Of a stretch of 64,000 nt of DNA, positions 57,903 through 64,000 are shown one piece after another. Numbering within the stretch: the first letter of the stretch is position 1; every line of letters starts with the position of its first letter. The notes beneath the pieces are model-generated. The model worked only from the letters and a program-made list of their open reading frames with translations. It had not been told where the DNA came from and searched no databases. Source of the stretch: Terracoccus luteus (GTDB lineage Bacteria > Actinomycetota > Actinomycetes > Actinomycetales > Dermatophilaceae); the NCBI RefSeq assembly GCF_003635045.1, contig NZ_RBXT01000001.1:3472001-3536000 (forward strand). The letters run 5' to 3'. The translations under genes and the position numbers were made by a program.

Positions 57903-59316
57903 GACGTCTCCTCGACTCGTCGATGCGGATGCCCTGGACGCTGTACCAGACGAGCAGGGCGAGGGCGGCCACGACGGTCGCCCCCAGAACGGTGGGGGGT
58001 GCCTGGAGCACCCCGAGGGAGATCCCGATGATCCCGAGCACAGCCGCCGTGACGGCGAGCCCGATGAAGACCGAGAACGGGTTGTCGTTCTCCGCGGGGA
58101 AGACGACCCCGATGGAGATGGCGACGACCGCCCCGCCCGCAGCGCCGGCGAGCGCCAGGGGCGCGTCGGCCAGGCCGTCGGGAGAGAGCACCCACAGCAG
58201 CAGCAGGGCGGGGGCGGCGACCGCCGCCACGAGGCCGAGCTGCCCGCGCAGCAGCAGGGTGTACACCCGGCCGGGAGGCTGGCGGTAGGCGGTCATGAGG
58301 CGGAGCGGCGCGGTGGCCGCGAACTGGTAGAGCCCGCCGATGGAGAGCAGGGTCAGCGCCCAGAGGGGACTGGCCAGCCCGGACAGCAGCAGGAAGGCGT
58401 AGAGGGCGACGGTGACGGCCAGCCCGAGCCACGTCTGCGTGCTGCGCAGGAGGCACAGGTCGTACGGGCTGAGCAGTGCGCCGAGGCGACGCCCCGTCGG
58501 GACCGTGACGAAGCGCGAGTGACGCACGTGCTCGTTCGGGGTCAGCGCCACCGCGAGGGCGGCCAGCACCACGAGCGCGGCCACCACCGCGAGGGTCGTG
58601 ACCCAGCCCCCGTGGGTGCGGCTCAGCCACGACAGGGACGTCACCCAGACCCACGACGTGCGCCCGTCGAGGTAGTCGTCGGACACCTGGGCGCTCAGGG
58701 GCACGAGGCGTGACGAGTAGGCGAGCAGCAGCCCGAAGACGACGAGCACGAGCACGACGCCCCGCAGGCGGCCGAGCCGTACCGCGACGAGCAGGCGGCT
58801 CAGGGCGAGGTGCACGACCGTGAGGGCCCCGTACGTGAGCAGCATCGGCGCGAAGACCGACTGGAAGAGGCTGGGCAGCACCTCGGGCCCCCGCAGGAGC
58901 AGCGCCGAGCCGATGAGCGAGGCGAAGCCGGCGGCCGACACGACCGTCGCCATCGTCACCTCGTAGAGGAGGAAGGCGAAGCTGCGCTCGCGGTTCGTCA
59001 CCGGCAGCTGGAAGCTGAGGTCGAGCAGCCCGTCGGCGCTGAGGAAGAGCACCTTGACGAGCAGGAAGGCCATCATCGCCCAGAGCACGACGGACACCGT
59101 CGCGATGTCGAAGAGCAGGCCCCAGGCTCTCTCGTCGGCCAGCATGGGCTTGAAGAAGACGTAGCCGCCACCGACGCCCGCGGCGCCGACGAGAACGATC
59201 GCCACGAGGGCCAGCACGCGGACCGCCTTCGAGCGCAGCACCCCGAGGCGCAGCACCTTGCGGGTGAAGAAGCGCAGCAGCATGCCGGCGATGACGAGCG
59301 CGTGGCGAGGTCTCAC
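57799..59316 (-). CDS. ABC transporter permease, long-loop type
   Basis: The 505-residue protein has about 12 TM helices in two halves separated by a soluble loop (near nt 58600-58700), resembling the ABC-2-like or DUF-type permeases of bacitracin/peptide exporters. The GTG overlaps the ATPase stop by 4 bases. The frame continues for 104 bases into the next gene before a stop, giving a basic, His/Gly/Arg-rich tail. This long overlap is unusual and may mean either a true overlapping tail or a lost stop codon. It is the transmembrane partner of the ATPase upstream. Confidence 0.78.
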   Translation of the reverse strand: MRPRHALVIAGMLLRFFTRKVLRLGVLRSKAVRVLALVAIVLVGAAGVGGGYVFFKPMLADERAWGLLFDIATVSVVLWAMMAFLLVKVLFLSADGLLDLSFQLPVTNRERSFAFLLYEVTMATVVSAAGFASLIGSALLLRGPEVLPSLFQSVFAPMLLTYGALTVVHLALSRLLVAVRLGRLRGVVLVLVVFGLLLAYSSRLVPLSAQVSDDYLDGRTSWVWVTSLSWLSRTHGGWVTTLAVVAALVVLAALAVALTPNEHVRHSRFVTVPTGRRLGALLSPYDLCLLRSTQTWLGLAVTVALYAFLLLSGLASPLWALTLLSIGGLYQFAATAPLRLMTAYRQPPGRVYTLLLRGQLGLVAAVAAPALLLLWVLSPDGLADAPLALAGAAGGAVVAISIGVVFPAENDNPFSVFIGLAVTAAVLGIIGISLGVLQAPPTVLGATVVAALALLVWYSVQGIRIDESRRRHEEVTAGGQHNRGGRRAHGGHGRCHPAVPHAVDR

Positions 59317-60035
59317 GACGCCCTCGTCTCCGAGTCGAGACGGTCGAACACGAGCTCGGCGAGCGAGCCGTGCTCGGCGACGAGCTCGGCGGTCGGGCCC
59401 TCGGCGACGATCTCGCCGAGATCGAGGAAGACGATGCGCTCGGCGAGGCGCTCGAGCAGCGAGAAGTCGTGGGTGCACAGCAGGACCGCGTGGCCCTCGT
59501 CGCGCAGGCCGCGCAGCTGCTGCTCGGCCAGGTGCAGCGCCTCGAGGTCGATGCCGTTGAGCGTCTCGTCGATGATGGTGAGCGGCCGGCGCAGCAGCAG
59601 CGCCGAGACGAGCTGCGTCTTCTTGCGCATGCCGTGCGAGTAGTCCTCGATGAGGTCGTCGTAGCGACCCTGCATCGAGAAGCGCGAGAACAGGTCACGG
59701 GCGGCGTCGTCGTCGACGCGGACACCGTAGAGACGGCCGAGGGTGTGGACGTACTCGCGCGCGGTGAGGAACTGGGGGAGGTAGTCGTTGCTCGCGAGGT
59801 AGGCCGCCTGCGCGGTGGCTGCCGGCGACCCGTGGGCGTGCCCTCCCACCGTGACCACGCCCGCCTGCAGGCTGAGCAGGTCGAGCACGGTCTTGATGAG
59901 CGTCGACTTGCCGGAGCCGTTGGGGCCGATGAGCCCGACGATGCTGCCGGCGGGGACGGAGAAGCTCACGTCCCGCAGCACGGTCGCGATGCCGTCGTAC
60001 GAGTACCGGAGACCGGCGACGTCTAGTATGGCCAT
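59313..60035 (-). CDS. ABC transporter ATP-binding protein
   Basis: The 240-residue ATPase is complete: Walker A GPNGSGKST (near residue 37), signature region DYSHGMRKKTQL, Walker B TIIDETLNGID and the switch His in THDFSLL. It has the BcrA/CcmA-type look seen with peptide exporters or immunity systems. Start ATG 60035 has the region CACGGAAGGAAAA, which is nearly the same sequence as the ribosome binding region of the peptide gene 378 bases upstream. Confidence 0.93.
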   Translation of the reverse strand: MAILDVAGLRYSYDGIATVLRDVSFSVPAGSIVGLIGPNGSGKSTLIKTVLDLLSLQAGVVTVGGHAHGSPAATAQAAYLASNDYLPQFLTAREYVHTLGRLYGVRVDDDAARDLFSRFSMQGRYDDLIEDYSHGMRKKTQLVSALLLRRPLTIIDETLNGIDLEALHLAEQQLRGLRDEGHAVLLCTHDFSLLERLAERIVFLDLGEIVAEGPTAELVAEHGSLAELVFDRLDSETRAS

Positions 60036-60060
60036 GTCGTTTTCCTTCCGTGACGACGGC

Positions 60061-60113
60061 GAGCCTGCGGCCGGAGCAGCACCGTGACGGCGGTGCGCAC
60101 CGGCCGCAGGCTC
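60061..60113 (-). terminator. Attenuator hairpin between the peptide gene and the ABC genes
   Basis: Outer arms GAGCCTGCGGCCGG (60061-60074) and CCGGCCGCAGGCTC (60100-60113) are a perfect 14-bp stem. An inner 6-bp stem GCACCG/CGGTGC (60079-60084, 60091-60096) sits at its tip. It lies between the 88-residue gene stop (60147) and the ATPase start (60035), so it could reduce transporter expression below that of the peptide. Confidence 0.65.
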
Positions 60114-60146
60114 GAGGACGTGGTTTCCGTCAGTGACCTACGGGTG

Positions 60147-60413
60147 TCAGGAGCACTCGAAGTAGACGCTGAGGCCGAAGTTGCGGAACGACCAGCGACC
60201 GGTGAACCGCTTGCCCTTCTTGACGACGCACCAGACGGCCATGCCTGCCAGCAGCACCGCGCCGAGGGCGAGAATGACCGCGACGAAGACGAGGAACCAG
60301 GCGTCGTAGCGCACCAGCGCGTTGTCGAAGCGGGTGCGGGCGGCCATGACCGCCTCGGTGGACTTCTCGTAGGCGGAGATCGACAGGGTGTCGGAGACCG
60401 TTGCGAGGGACAT
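60147..60413 (-). CDS. 88-residue membrane peptide, candidate precursor of a secreted Cys peptide
   Basis: The protein begins MSLATVSDTLSISAYEKSTE, a soluble helical 38-residue leader. One TM helix (residues 39-64, FLVFVAVILALGAVLLAGMAVWCVV) is followed by a basic, aromatic 24-residue tail (residues 65-88) ending V-Y-F-E-C-S. Only C62 and C87 are Cys. I recognise no family. The layout fits a peptide that an M50 protease could release from its membrane helix and an ABC exporter could move. It might instead be a small transporter subunit. Start ATG 60413 has GGAAGGAAG, the first gene of the leftward unit. Confidence 0.7.
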   Translation of the reverse strand: MSLATVSDTLSISAYEKSTEAVMAARTRFDNALVRYDAWFLVFVAVILALGAVLLAGMAVWCVVKKGKRFTGRWSFRNFGLSVYFECS

Positions 60414-60575
60414 GATGAACTTCCTTCCGTGAAGTTGCACTGACCTGCGTGGGATGTGCATGGACCCTCCCGGGGGAGGGAGGCCTCGTGCGGTTCGGCT
60501 GACCGGCCCGTCGACGTCCTCGGGACGACCTTCCGGCTCGGCACCCTGTGGTGACAAGGGATCCGCGCCCGTCAC

Positions 60576-60599
60576 AAGGTGCCCCGGCAACAAGTGACC
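60576..60599. promoter_or_regulatory. Bipartite motif shared with the site at 48891-48914 (copy B)
   Basis: On the minus strand the site reads GGTCACTTGTTGCC, four bases, CACCTT, and matches copy A at 19 of 24 positions plus one C/T. It lies 163 bases upstream of the peptide start at 60413, against 147 for copy A. It also lies 28 bases from the divergent gene at 60627, so either gene could be its target. Two further CTTGT elements (about 60549-60582) sit on the same strand. Confidence 0.5.
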
Positions 60600-60626
60600 G
60601 CGGTCGGCCGGTGACATGCTGGGGGC

Positions 60627-61157
60627 ATGAGCCAGAGCCCCGACGCCGCCCGTGACCTGCTGCGAGACGCCTTCGGCCGCATCGCCGAGGGGGTGCCCGA
60701 CGTCGTCGACGGCCTGTCTGTCGACGAGCTGCTCTGGCGTCCCGACGCCGCGTCGAACCACGTCGCGTGGCTGCTGTGGCACCTCACCCGCCAGCACGAC
60801 GCGCAGGTCGCCGACCTCGCCGGGGCCGAGCAGGTCTGGCGGTCCGGTGGCTGGGCGGAGCGCTTCGCCCTGCCGTACGAGCCGGACGCCCACGGCTACG
60901 GGCAGTCGGATGCCGACGTGGCCGCCTTCACGGTGAGCGACCCGTCGCTCTTCGGCGCCTACGCGGCGGCGGTGCACGACGAGACCGTCACCTACCTCGG
61001 CACGCTCGACGACGACGCGGCCTACGAGCGGGTCGTCGACGACGCCTGGGACCCGCCCGTCACGGTCGCGGTGCGGCTCGTCTCCGTCGTCGACGACGCG
61101 GCCAAGCACCTCGGTCAGGCGCAGTACCTCAAGGGACTCGTCGAGCGTCGACGGTGA
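60627..61157 (+). CDS. DinB-superfamily protein (DUF664 / mycothiol transferase-like)
   Basis: The 176-residue protein has a four-helix DinB-like bundle. The motif LLWRPDAASNHVAWLLWHLTRQHDAQVADL (residues about 34-63) with its His residues is the DUF664 metal-binding signature. DUF664 proteins are proposed to use mycothiol or other low-molecular thiols in actinobacteria; the substrate here is unknown. Its stop overlaps the next gene start (GTGA). It is divergent from the peptide gene with 213 bases between starts. Confidence 0.85.
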   Translation: MSQSPDAARDLLRDAFGRIAEGVPDVVDGLSVDELLWRPDAASNHVAWLLWHLTRQHDAQVADLAGAEQVWRSGGWAERFALPYEPDAHGYGQSDADVAAFTVSDPSLFGAYAAAVHDETVTYLGTLDDDAAYERVVDDAWDPPVTVAVRLVSVVDDAAKHLGQAQYLKGLVERRR

Positions 61158-61909
61158 GCCGTCGCCTGGAGGAGATCGACTGGCAGAGCACGCCCCTCGG
61201 CGACCTCATGCTGCGCCGGCGGCGTGAGCCGACGACCGGGCGCGAGATCTACGAGGTGAAGCTCGGCGAGGAGTTCCTCATGTCCAGCCTCTTCACGGCC
61301 GCCGAGATCGAGCTCGCGCACCTCGGGCTGGCGGCCGCCCGCCCGACCGGGCCGACCGGCATCCACGACGCCCCCGACCTCGACGTCGTCGTCGGCGGGC
61401 TCGGCCTCGGGTACACGCTCGTCGCCGCTCTCGAGAGCGACCGCGTGCGGTCGGTCCGGGTGATCGAGGCGCTCGCCCCGGTCATCTCGTGGCACGAGCG
61501 GCACCTGCTGCCCGACACGGTCGCCGCGACCGACGACCCGCGCACGACGTTCGTTCACGGCGACTTCTTCGCCTGGGCCCGGCGGGGCGGCCCGCCCGGC
61601 GTCGACGTCGTGCTGCTCGACGTCGACCACACGCCCGAGCACCACCTGCACCCCAGCCACGCCGACCTCTACACGCCGGACGGCCTGCGCTCCCTCGCCG
61701 GGCACCTGAGGCCCGAGGGCGTCTTCGCCCTGTGGTCCGACGACCCGCCCGACCCGGCCTTCGTCGGGGTGCTGTCCGAGGTGTTCGTCGACGTCGAGGG
61801 CGTCGTCGTCGACTTCGCCAACCCGATCACCGGCTCGACCTCGTCGAACTCGGTGTACACCGCGCGGTGGCGCCCGGGCCACGCACCGGCATCCGGCCCC
61901 ACCGACTGA
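61154..61909 (+). CDS. Spermidine-synthase-like SAM-dependent methyltransferase
   Basis: The 251-residue protein has a Rossmann core with motif I DLDVVVGGLGLGYTLVAAL, the acidic post-I EALAPVI, and VDVVLLDVDHTPEHHL at motif II. It resembles the spermidine synthase family but lacks an obvious polyamine-site tail, so methyl transfer is as likely as aminopropyl transfer. The GTG overlaps the upstream stop, so it is co-translated with the DinB protein. Confidence 0.8.
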   Translation: MSRRLEEIDWQSTPLGDLMLRRRREPTTGREIYEVKLGEEFLMSSLFTAAEIELAHLGLAAARPTGPTGIHDAPDLDVVVGGLGLGYTLVAALESDRVRSVRVIEALAPVISWHERHLLPDTVAATDDPRTTFVHGDFFAWARRGGPPGVDVVLLDVDHTPEHHLHPSHADLYTPDGLRSLAGHLRPEGVFALWSDDPPDPAFVGVLSEVFVDVEGVVVDFANPITGSTSSNSVYTARWRPGHAPASGPTD

Positions 61910-61946
61910 CAGGACGCGCACAGACCCGCGTGCCACACTCGGTCCG

Positions 61947-62708
61947 ATGTCGAGCCACGCCCTGACACAAAGACCGACGGATGCCGTGCGCCCCCCGCGC
62001 CCGCTGCGCCCCCGCCGTCACGTCACCGCGACGGTGCTCGTCGTGCTCGCCCTCGTCGGGCTCAACGTCGCCGACCACGTGCTGCACTGGGACACCCTCT
62101 GGCTCGGTCCGCTCGGCGCGGTGGGGCTGCTCGCCTTCGCCCGGTGGACGGGGCTGACGTGGGCGCAGCTCGGGCTCTCGCGGCGCACCCACGCGGCCGG
62201 CGTGCGCTGGGGCCTCGGCGTCGTCGGGGTCGTGGGCCTCGTCTACCTCGTCGGGGTGCTGCTACCGGCCACCCGCACCGCCTTTCTCGACGTGCGCTAC
62301 CACCTGCCGCCCGCGGGCGCTTTGCTCACGGCCTTCGTCGTCATCCCGCTCGGGACGGTGCTGCTCGAGGAGGTCGCGTTCCGCTCGGTGCTGTGGGGGC
62401 TGCTCAGCCGCCACGCGCGAGTCGGCTGGGTGCTGGTCGGCTCGTCGGTGCTCTTCGGCCTGTGGCACGTGCTGCCGGCGCTCGGCTCGGCGGGCAACGC
62501 CGCCGTCGGGGCGGCCGTCTCGGGGCTCGGGGCGCTCGCCCCAGTGGCGGTCACCGCGGGGACGGTGCTCTTCACCGCCGCCGGCGGCCTCGTCGCGGGC
62601 GAGCTGCGCCGCCGCAGCGGCAGCCTGCTCGCGAGCGTCGGGATGCACTGGGCCACCAACGCGCTCGGCGTCCTGTTCGGTGTGCTCGCCTGGCGACTCG
62701 CCGCGTAG
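61947..62708 (+). CDS. CPBP-family (CAAX-like) intramembrane metalloprotease
   Basis: The 253-residue protein has about six TM helices. Family motifs are visible: EE-x3-R in LLEEVAFRSVL (near residue 140), FGLWHVL with a His near residue 173, and HWATN near the C-terminus. It cleaves or processes prenylated or membrane substrates in eukaryotes; bacterial members often serve in peptide or bacteriocin immunity and in regulation. Its role here is unknown. The stop is directly followed by the glycosyltransferase start with no gap. Confidence 0.9.
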   Translation: MSSHALTQRPTDAVRPPRPLRPRRHVTATVLVVLALVGLNVADHVLHWDTLWLGPLGAVGLLAFARWTGLTWAQLGLSRRTHAAGVRWGLGVVGVVGLVYLVGVLLPATRTAFLDVRYHLPPAGALLTAFVVIPLGTVLLEEVAFRSVLWGLLSRHARVGWVLVGSSVLFGLWHVLPALGSAGNAAVGAAVSGLGALAPVAVTAGTVLFTAAGGLVAGELRRRSGSLLASVGMHWATNALGVLFGVLAWRLAA

Positions 62709-63857
62709 ATGCGGCTGCTGCTCACCTTCGTCGGCGGCTTCGGTCACCTCGCGCCGCTGCTGCCCGTCGCGCGAGCGGTCCAGGAGGCCGGGCACGTCGT
62801 CGCCGTCGCCGGCTCGGGGGGGCTGGTGCCCGACATCGAGGCGGCCGGGTTCACGGCCTTCAGCACGAGCCGACCCGCCCACCACGGGCGGGGGCCGGAC
62901 GTGCCCCGCACGCCACTCGAGGTCGCCGACGAGCACGCGGCCGAGGTCGAGTTCGCCCGCAACTTCGGCGACCGCGGCGCGCGGCGCATGGCCGACGCGC
63001 TGCCGGCCGTCATCGAGGCCTTCCGCCCCGACCTCGTGTTGCGCGACGAGGCCGACCTCGGCGCGACCGTGGCCGCGGAGCTTGCCGGCGTGCCGGTCGC
63101 CACGCACCTCGTCCTCGCGTCCGGGCTGCTCGTTCGTCCCGAGCTCGTGGCGCCGCGTCTCGACGCGGTGCGCGCCGACCACGGGCTGGCCCCGGACCCG
63201 GAGCTGGCGGGTCTCACCTCGGGCCTCGTGCTCTCCGACGCGCCGCCGTCGTTCCGCAGCCCCGACGCGCCGCTGCGACTCCCGGCGGTCCTGTCCTACC
63301 GTTCGGCCGCGACGGGCCGGTCCGGCACGTCCGCGCGCGACCCCGGTCGGCCGCGGGTCTACGTCACTCTCGGCACGATCTTCACGACCACCTCGGGCGA
63401 CCTGTTCGAGCGGCTCGTCGCCGGCGTGGCCGCCCTCGGCGTCGAGGTGGTCGTCACGGTCGGCCGGCGCAACGACCCCGCCGACCTCGGTCCGCAGCCG
63501 GCCACCGTGCGCGTCGAGCGATTCGTGCCTCAGGAGCATCTCCTGCCCGGCGTCGACCTCGTCGTCTCCCACGGCGGCTCCGGCAGCCTCATGGCGGCGC
63601 TCGCCCACGGCCTGCCCTCGGTGCTGGTCCCGCTGGGGGCGGACCAACCGCACAACGCCCGCCGCGCCGCAGAGCTGGGAGTCGCGGTCACGCTCGACGC
63701 CGCCGCCGTCACCGTCGAGGAGGTGAGCGCCGTCGCCGAGGCAGCCCTCACGGCTGCCGACCTCCGGCGACGGTGCGAGGCGATGGCCGACGAGCTGGCC
63801 GCCCAGCCCGACGTCGGGGTGGCGGTGGCCGCGCTCGAGCGCGCGGCCCTGGGCTGA
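62709..63857 (+). CDS. MGT-type (GT1) glycosyltransferase
   Basis: The 382-residue enzyme has the GT-B fold of macrolide/natural-product glycosyltransferases. The N-terminal GGFGHLAPLLPVARAVQEAGH is the acceptor-domain start. The C-terminal donor domain carries RVYVTLGTIF and the nucleotide-sugar motif LPGVDLVVSHGGSGSLMAALAHGLPSVLVPLGADQPHNAR. The acceptor is unknown. It is coupled to the CPBP gene by zero spacing. It modifies a small molecule or lipid. Confidence 0.92.
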   Translation: MRLLLTFVGGFGHLAPLLPVARAVQEAGHVVAVAGSGGLVPDIEAAGFTAFSTSRPAHHGRGPDVPRTPLEVADEHAAEVEFARNFGDRGARRMADALPAVIEAFRPDLVLRDEADLGATVAAELAGVPVATHLVLASGLLVRPELVAPRLDAVRADHGLAPDPELAGLTSGLVLSDAPPSFRSPDAPLRLPAVLSYRSAATGRSGTSARDPGRPRVYVTLGTIFTTTSGDLFERLVAGVAALGVEVVVTVGRRNDPADLGPQPATVRVERFVPQEHLLPGVDLVVSHGGSGSLMAALAHGLPSVLVPLGADQPHNARRAAELGVAVTLDAAAVTVEEVSAVAEAALTAADLRRRCEAMADELAAQPDVGVAVAALERAALG

Positions 63858-63874
63858 GGGTCGACGCCGCGTTG

Positions 63875-64000
63875 TCAGGGGCGGCGCAGGCGTCGCACCC
63901 GCTCGGCGAGGTCGCGCACCGCGGCGGCCGGGGCGGGGTCGACGCCGGCGTACCGCTCGAGGGTCTCGAGCACGAGCAGCGCGGCTCCCGCGTTGTCGTC
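63875..64000 (-). CDS. C-terminal fragment of a leftward gene (window edge)
   Basis: On the minus strand an open frame enters at the right window edge and ends at TGA (63875-63877), giving 41 residues that begin DDNAGAALLVLETLERYAG and end RVRRLRRP. It is the C-terminal end of a gene starting beyond the window. No family can be named from this part. It converges with the glycosyltransferase gene. Confidence 0.6.
   Translation of the reverse strand, partial: DDNAGAALLVLETLERYAGVDPAPAAAVRDLAERVRRLRRP

Overview
The window is GC-rich (about 70% or more) actinobacterial chromosome. Its gene content and order look like a Micrococcales genome, most like the Intrasporangiaceae (Janibacter/Knoellia/Tetrasphaera type). 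That family-level placement is inferred from synteny and style, not from a database search. The left end is the origin-proximal replication block dnaN-gnd-recF-DUF721-(M4 protease)-gyrB-gyrA-DUF3566, followed by tRNA-Ile, a DLW-39 type small protein and tRNA-Ala. A parS-like site lies between gyrB and gyrA.

From 12.9 to 19.4 kb there is a short accessory segment beside tRNA-Ala (a nuclease-like gene, a secreted repeat protein and a candidate structured RNA), two helical stress-type proteins, a cyclophilin, a rhomboid protease, a DnaA-box cluster and crgA. From 19.5 to 29.1 kb lies the actinobacterial growth and division signalling locus: a frameshifted DUF881 gene, pabA/trpG, and the leftward operon fhaA-fhaB-pstP-rodA/ftsW-pbpA-pknB. 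Genes in this locus control and carry out peptidoglycan synthesis under Ser/Thr phosphorylation.

From 29.3 to 48.3 kb there is a mosaic of ordinary accessory genes: a ParA/MinD-like ATPase with a lipoprotein, a MarR/MFS pair, tRNA-Leu, an Fpg/Nei glycosylase, a secreted S53 protease, a Lon-N protein, an M50 protease with a cupin regulator, a thioredoxin-reductase-like enzyme, a DUF480-methyltransferase fusion, asnB, an SOS-box HNH endonuclease and a quinone oxidoreductase. From 48.3 to 64 kb there is DUF427, a 40-residue secreted Cys peptide, a Walker-A-less ATPase-like protein, a class V aminotransferase, a DUF6351 secreted hydrolase, and a TetR/MFS pair with a triple operator.

The most unusual unit is at 55.9-60.4 kb. 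It is a leftward operon holding an 88-residue membrane peptide with a Cys-containing tail, a hairpin attenuator, an ABC ATPase, an ABC permease, a small two-TM protein and an M50-like intramembrane metalloprotease, followed by a TrmB/LuxR-type regulator. A bipartite DNA motif upstream of the 88-residue peptide recurs at a similar distance upstream of the 40-residue secreted peptide 11 kb away. Both peptides end in Glu-Cys-X. I propose an undescribed peptide maturation, export or signalling system. The window ends inside a leftward gene of unknown function.
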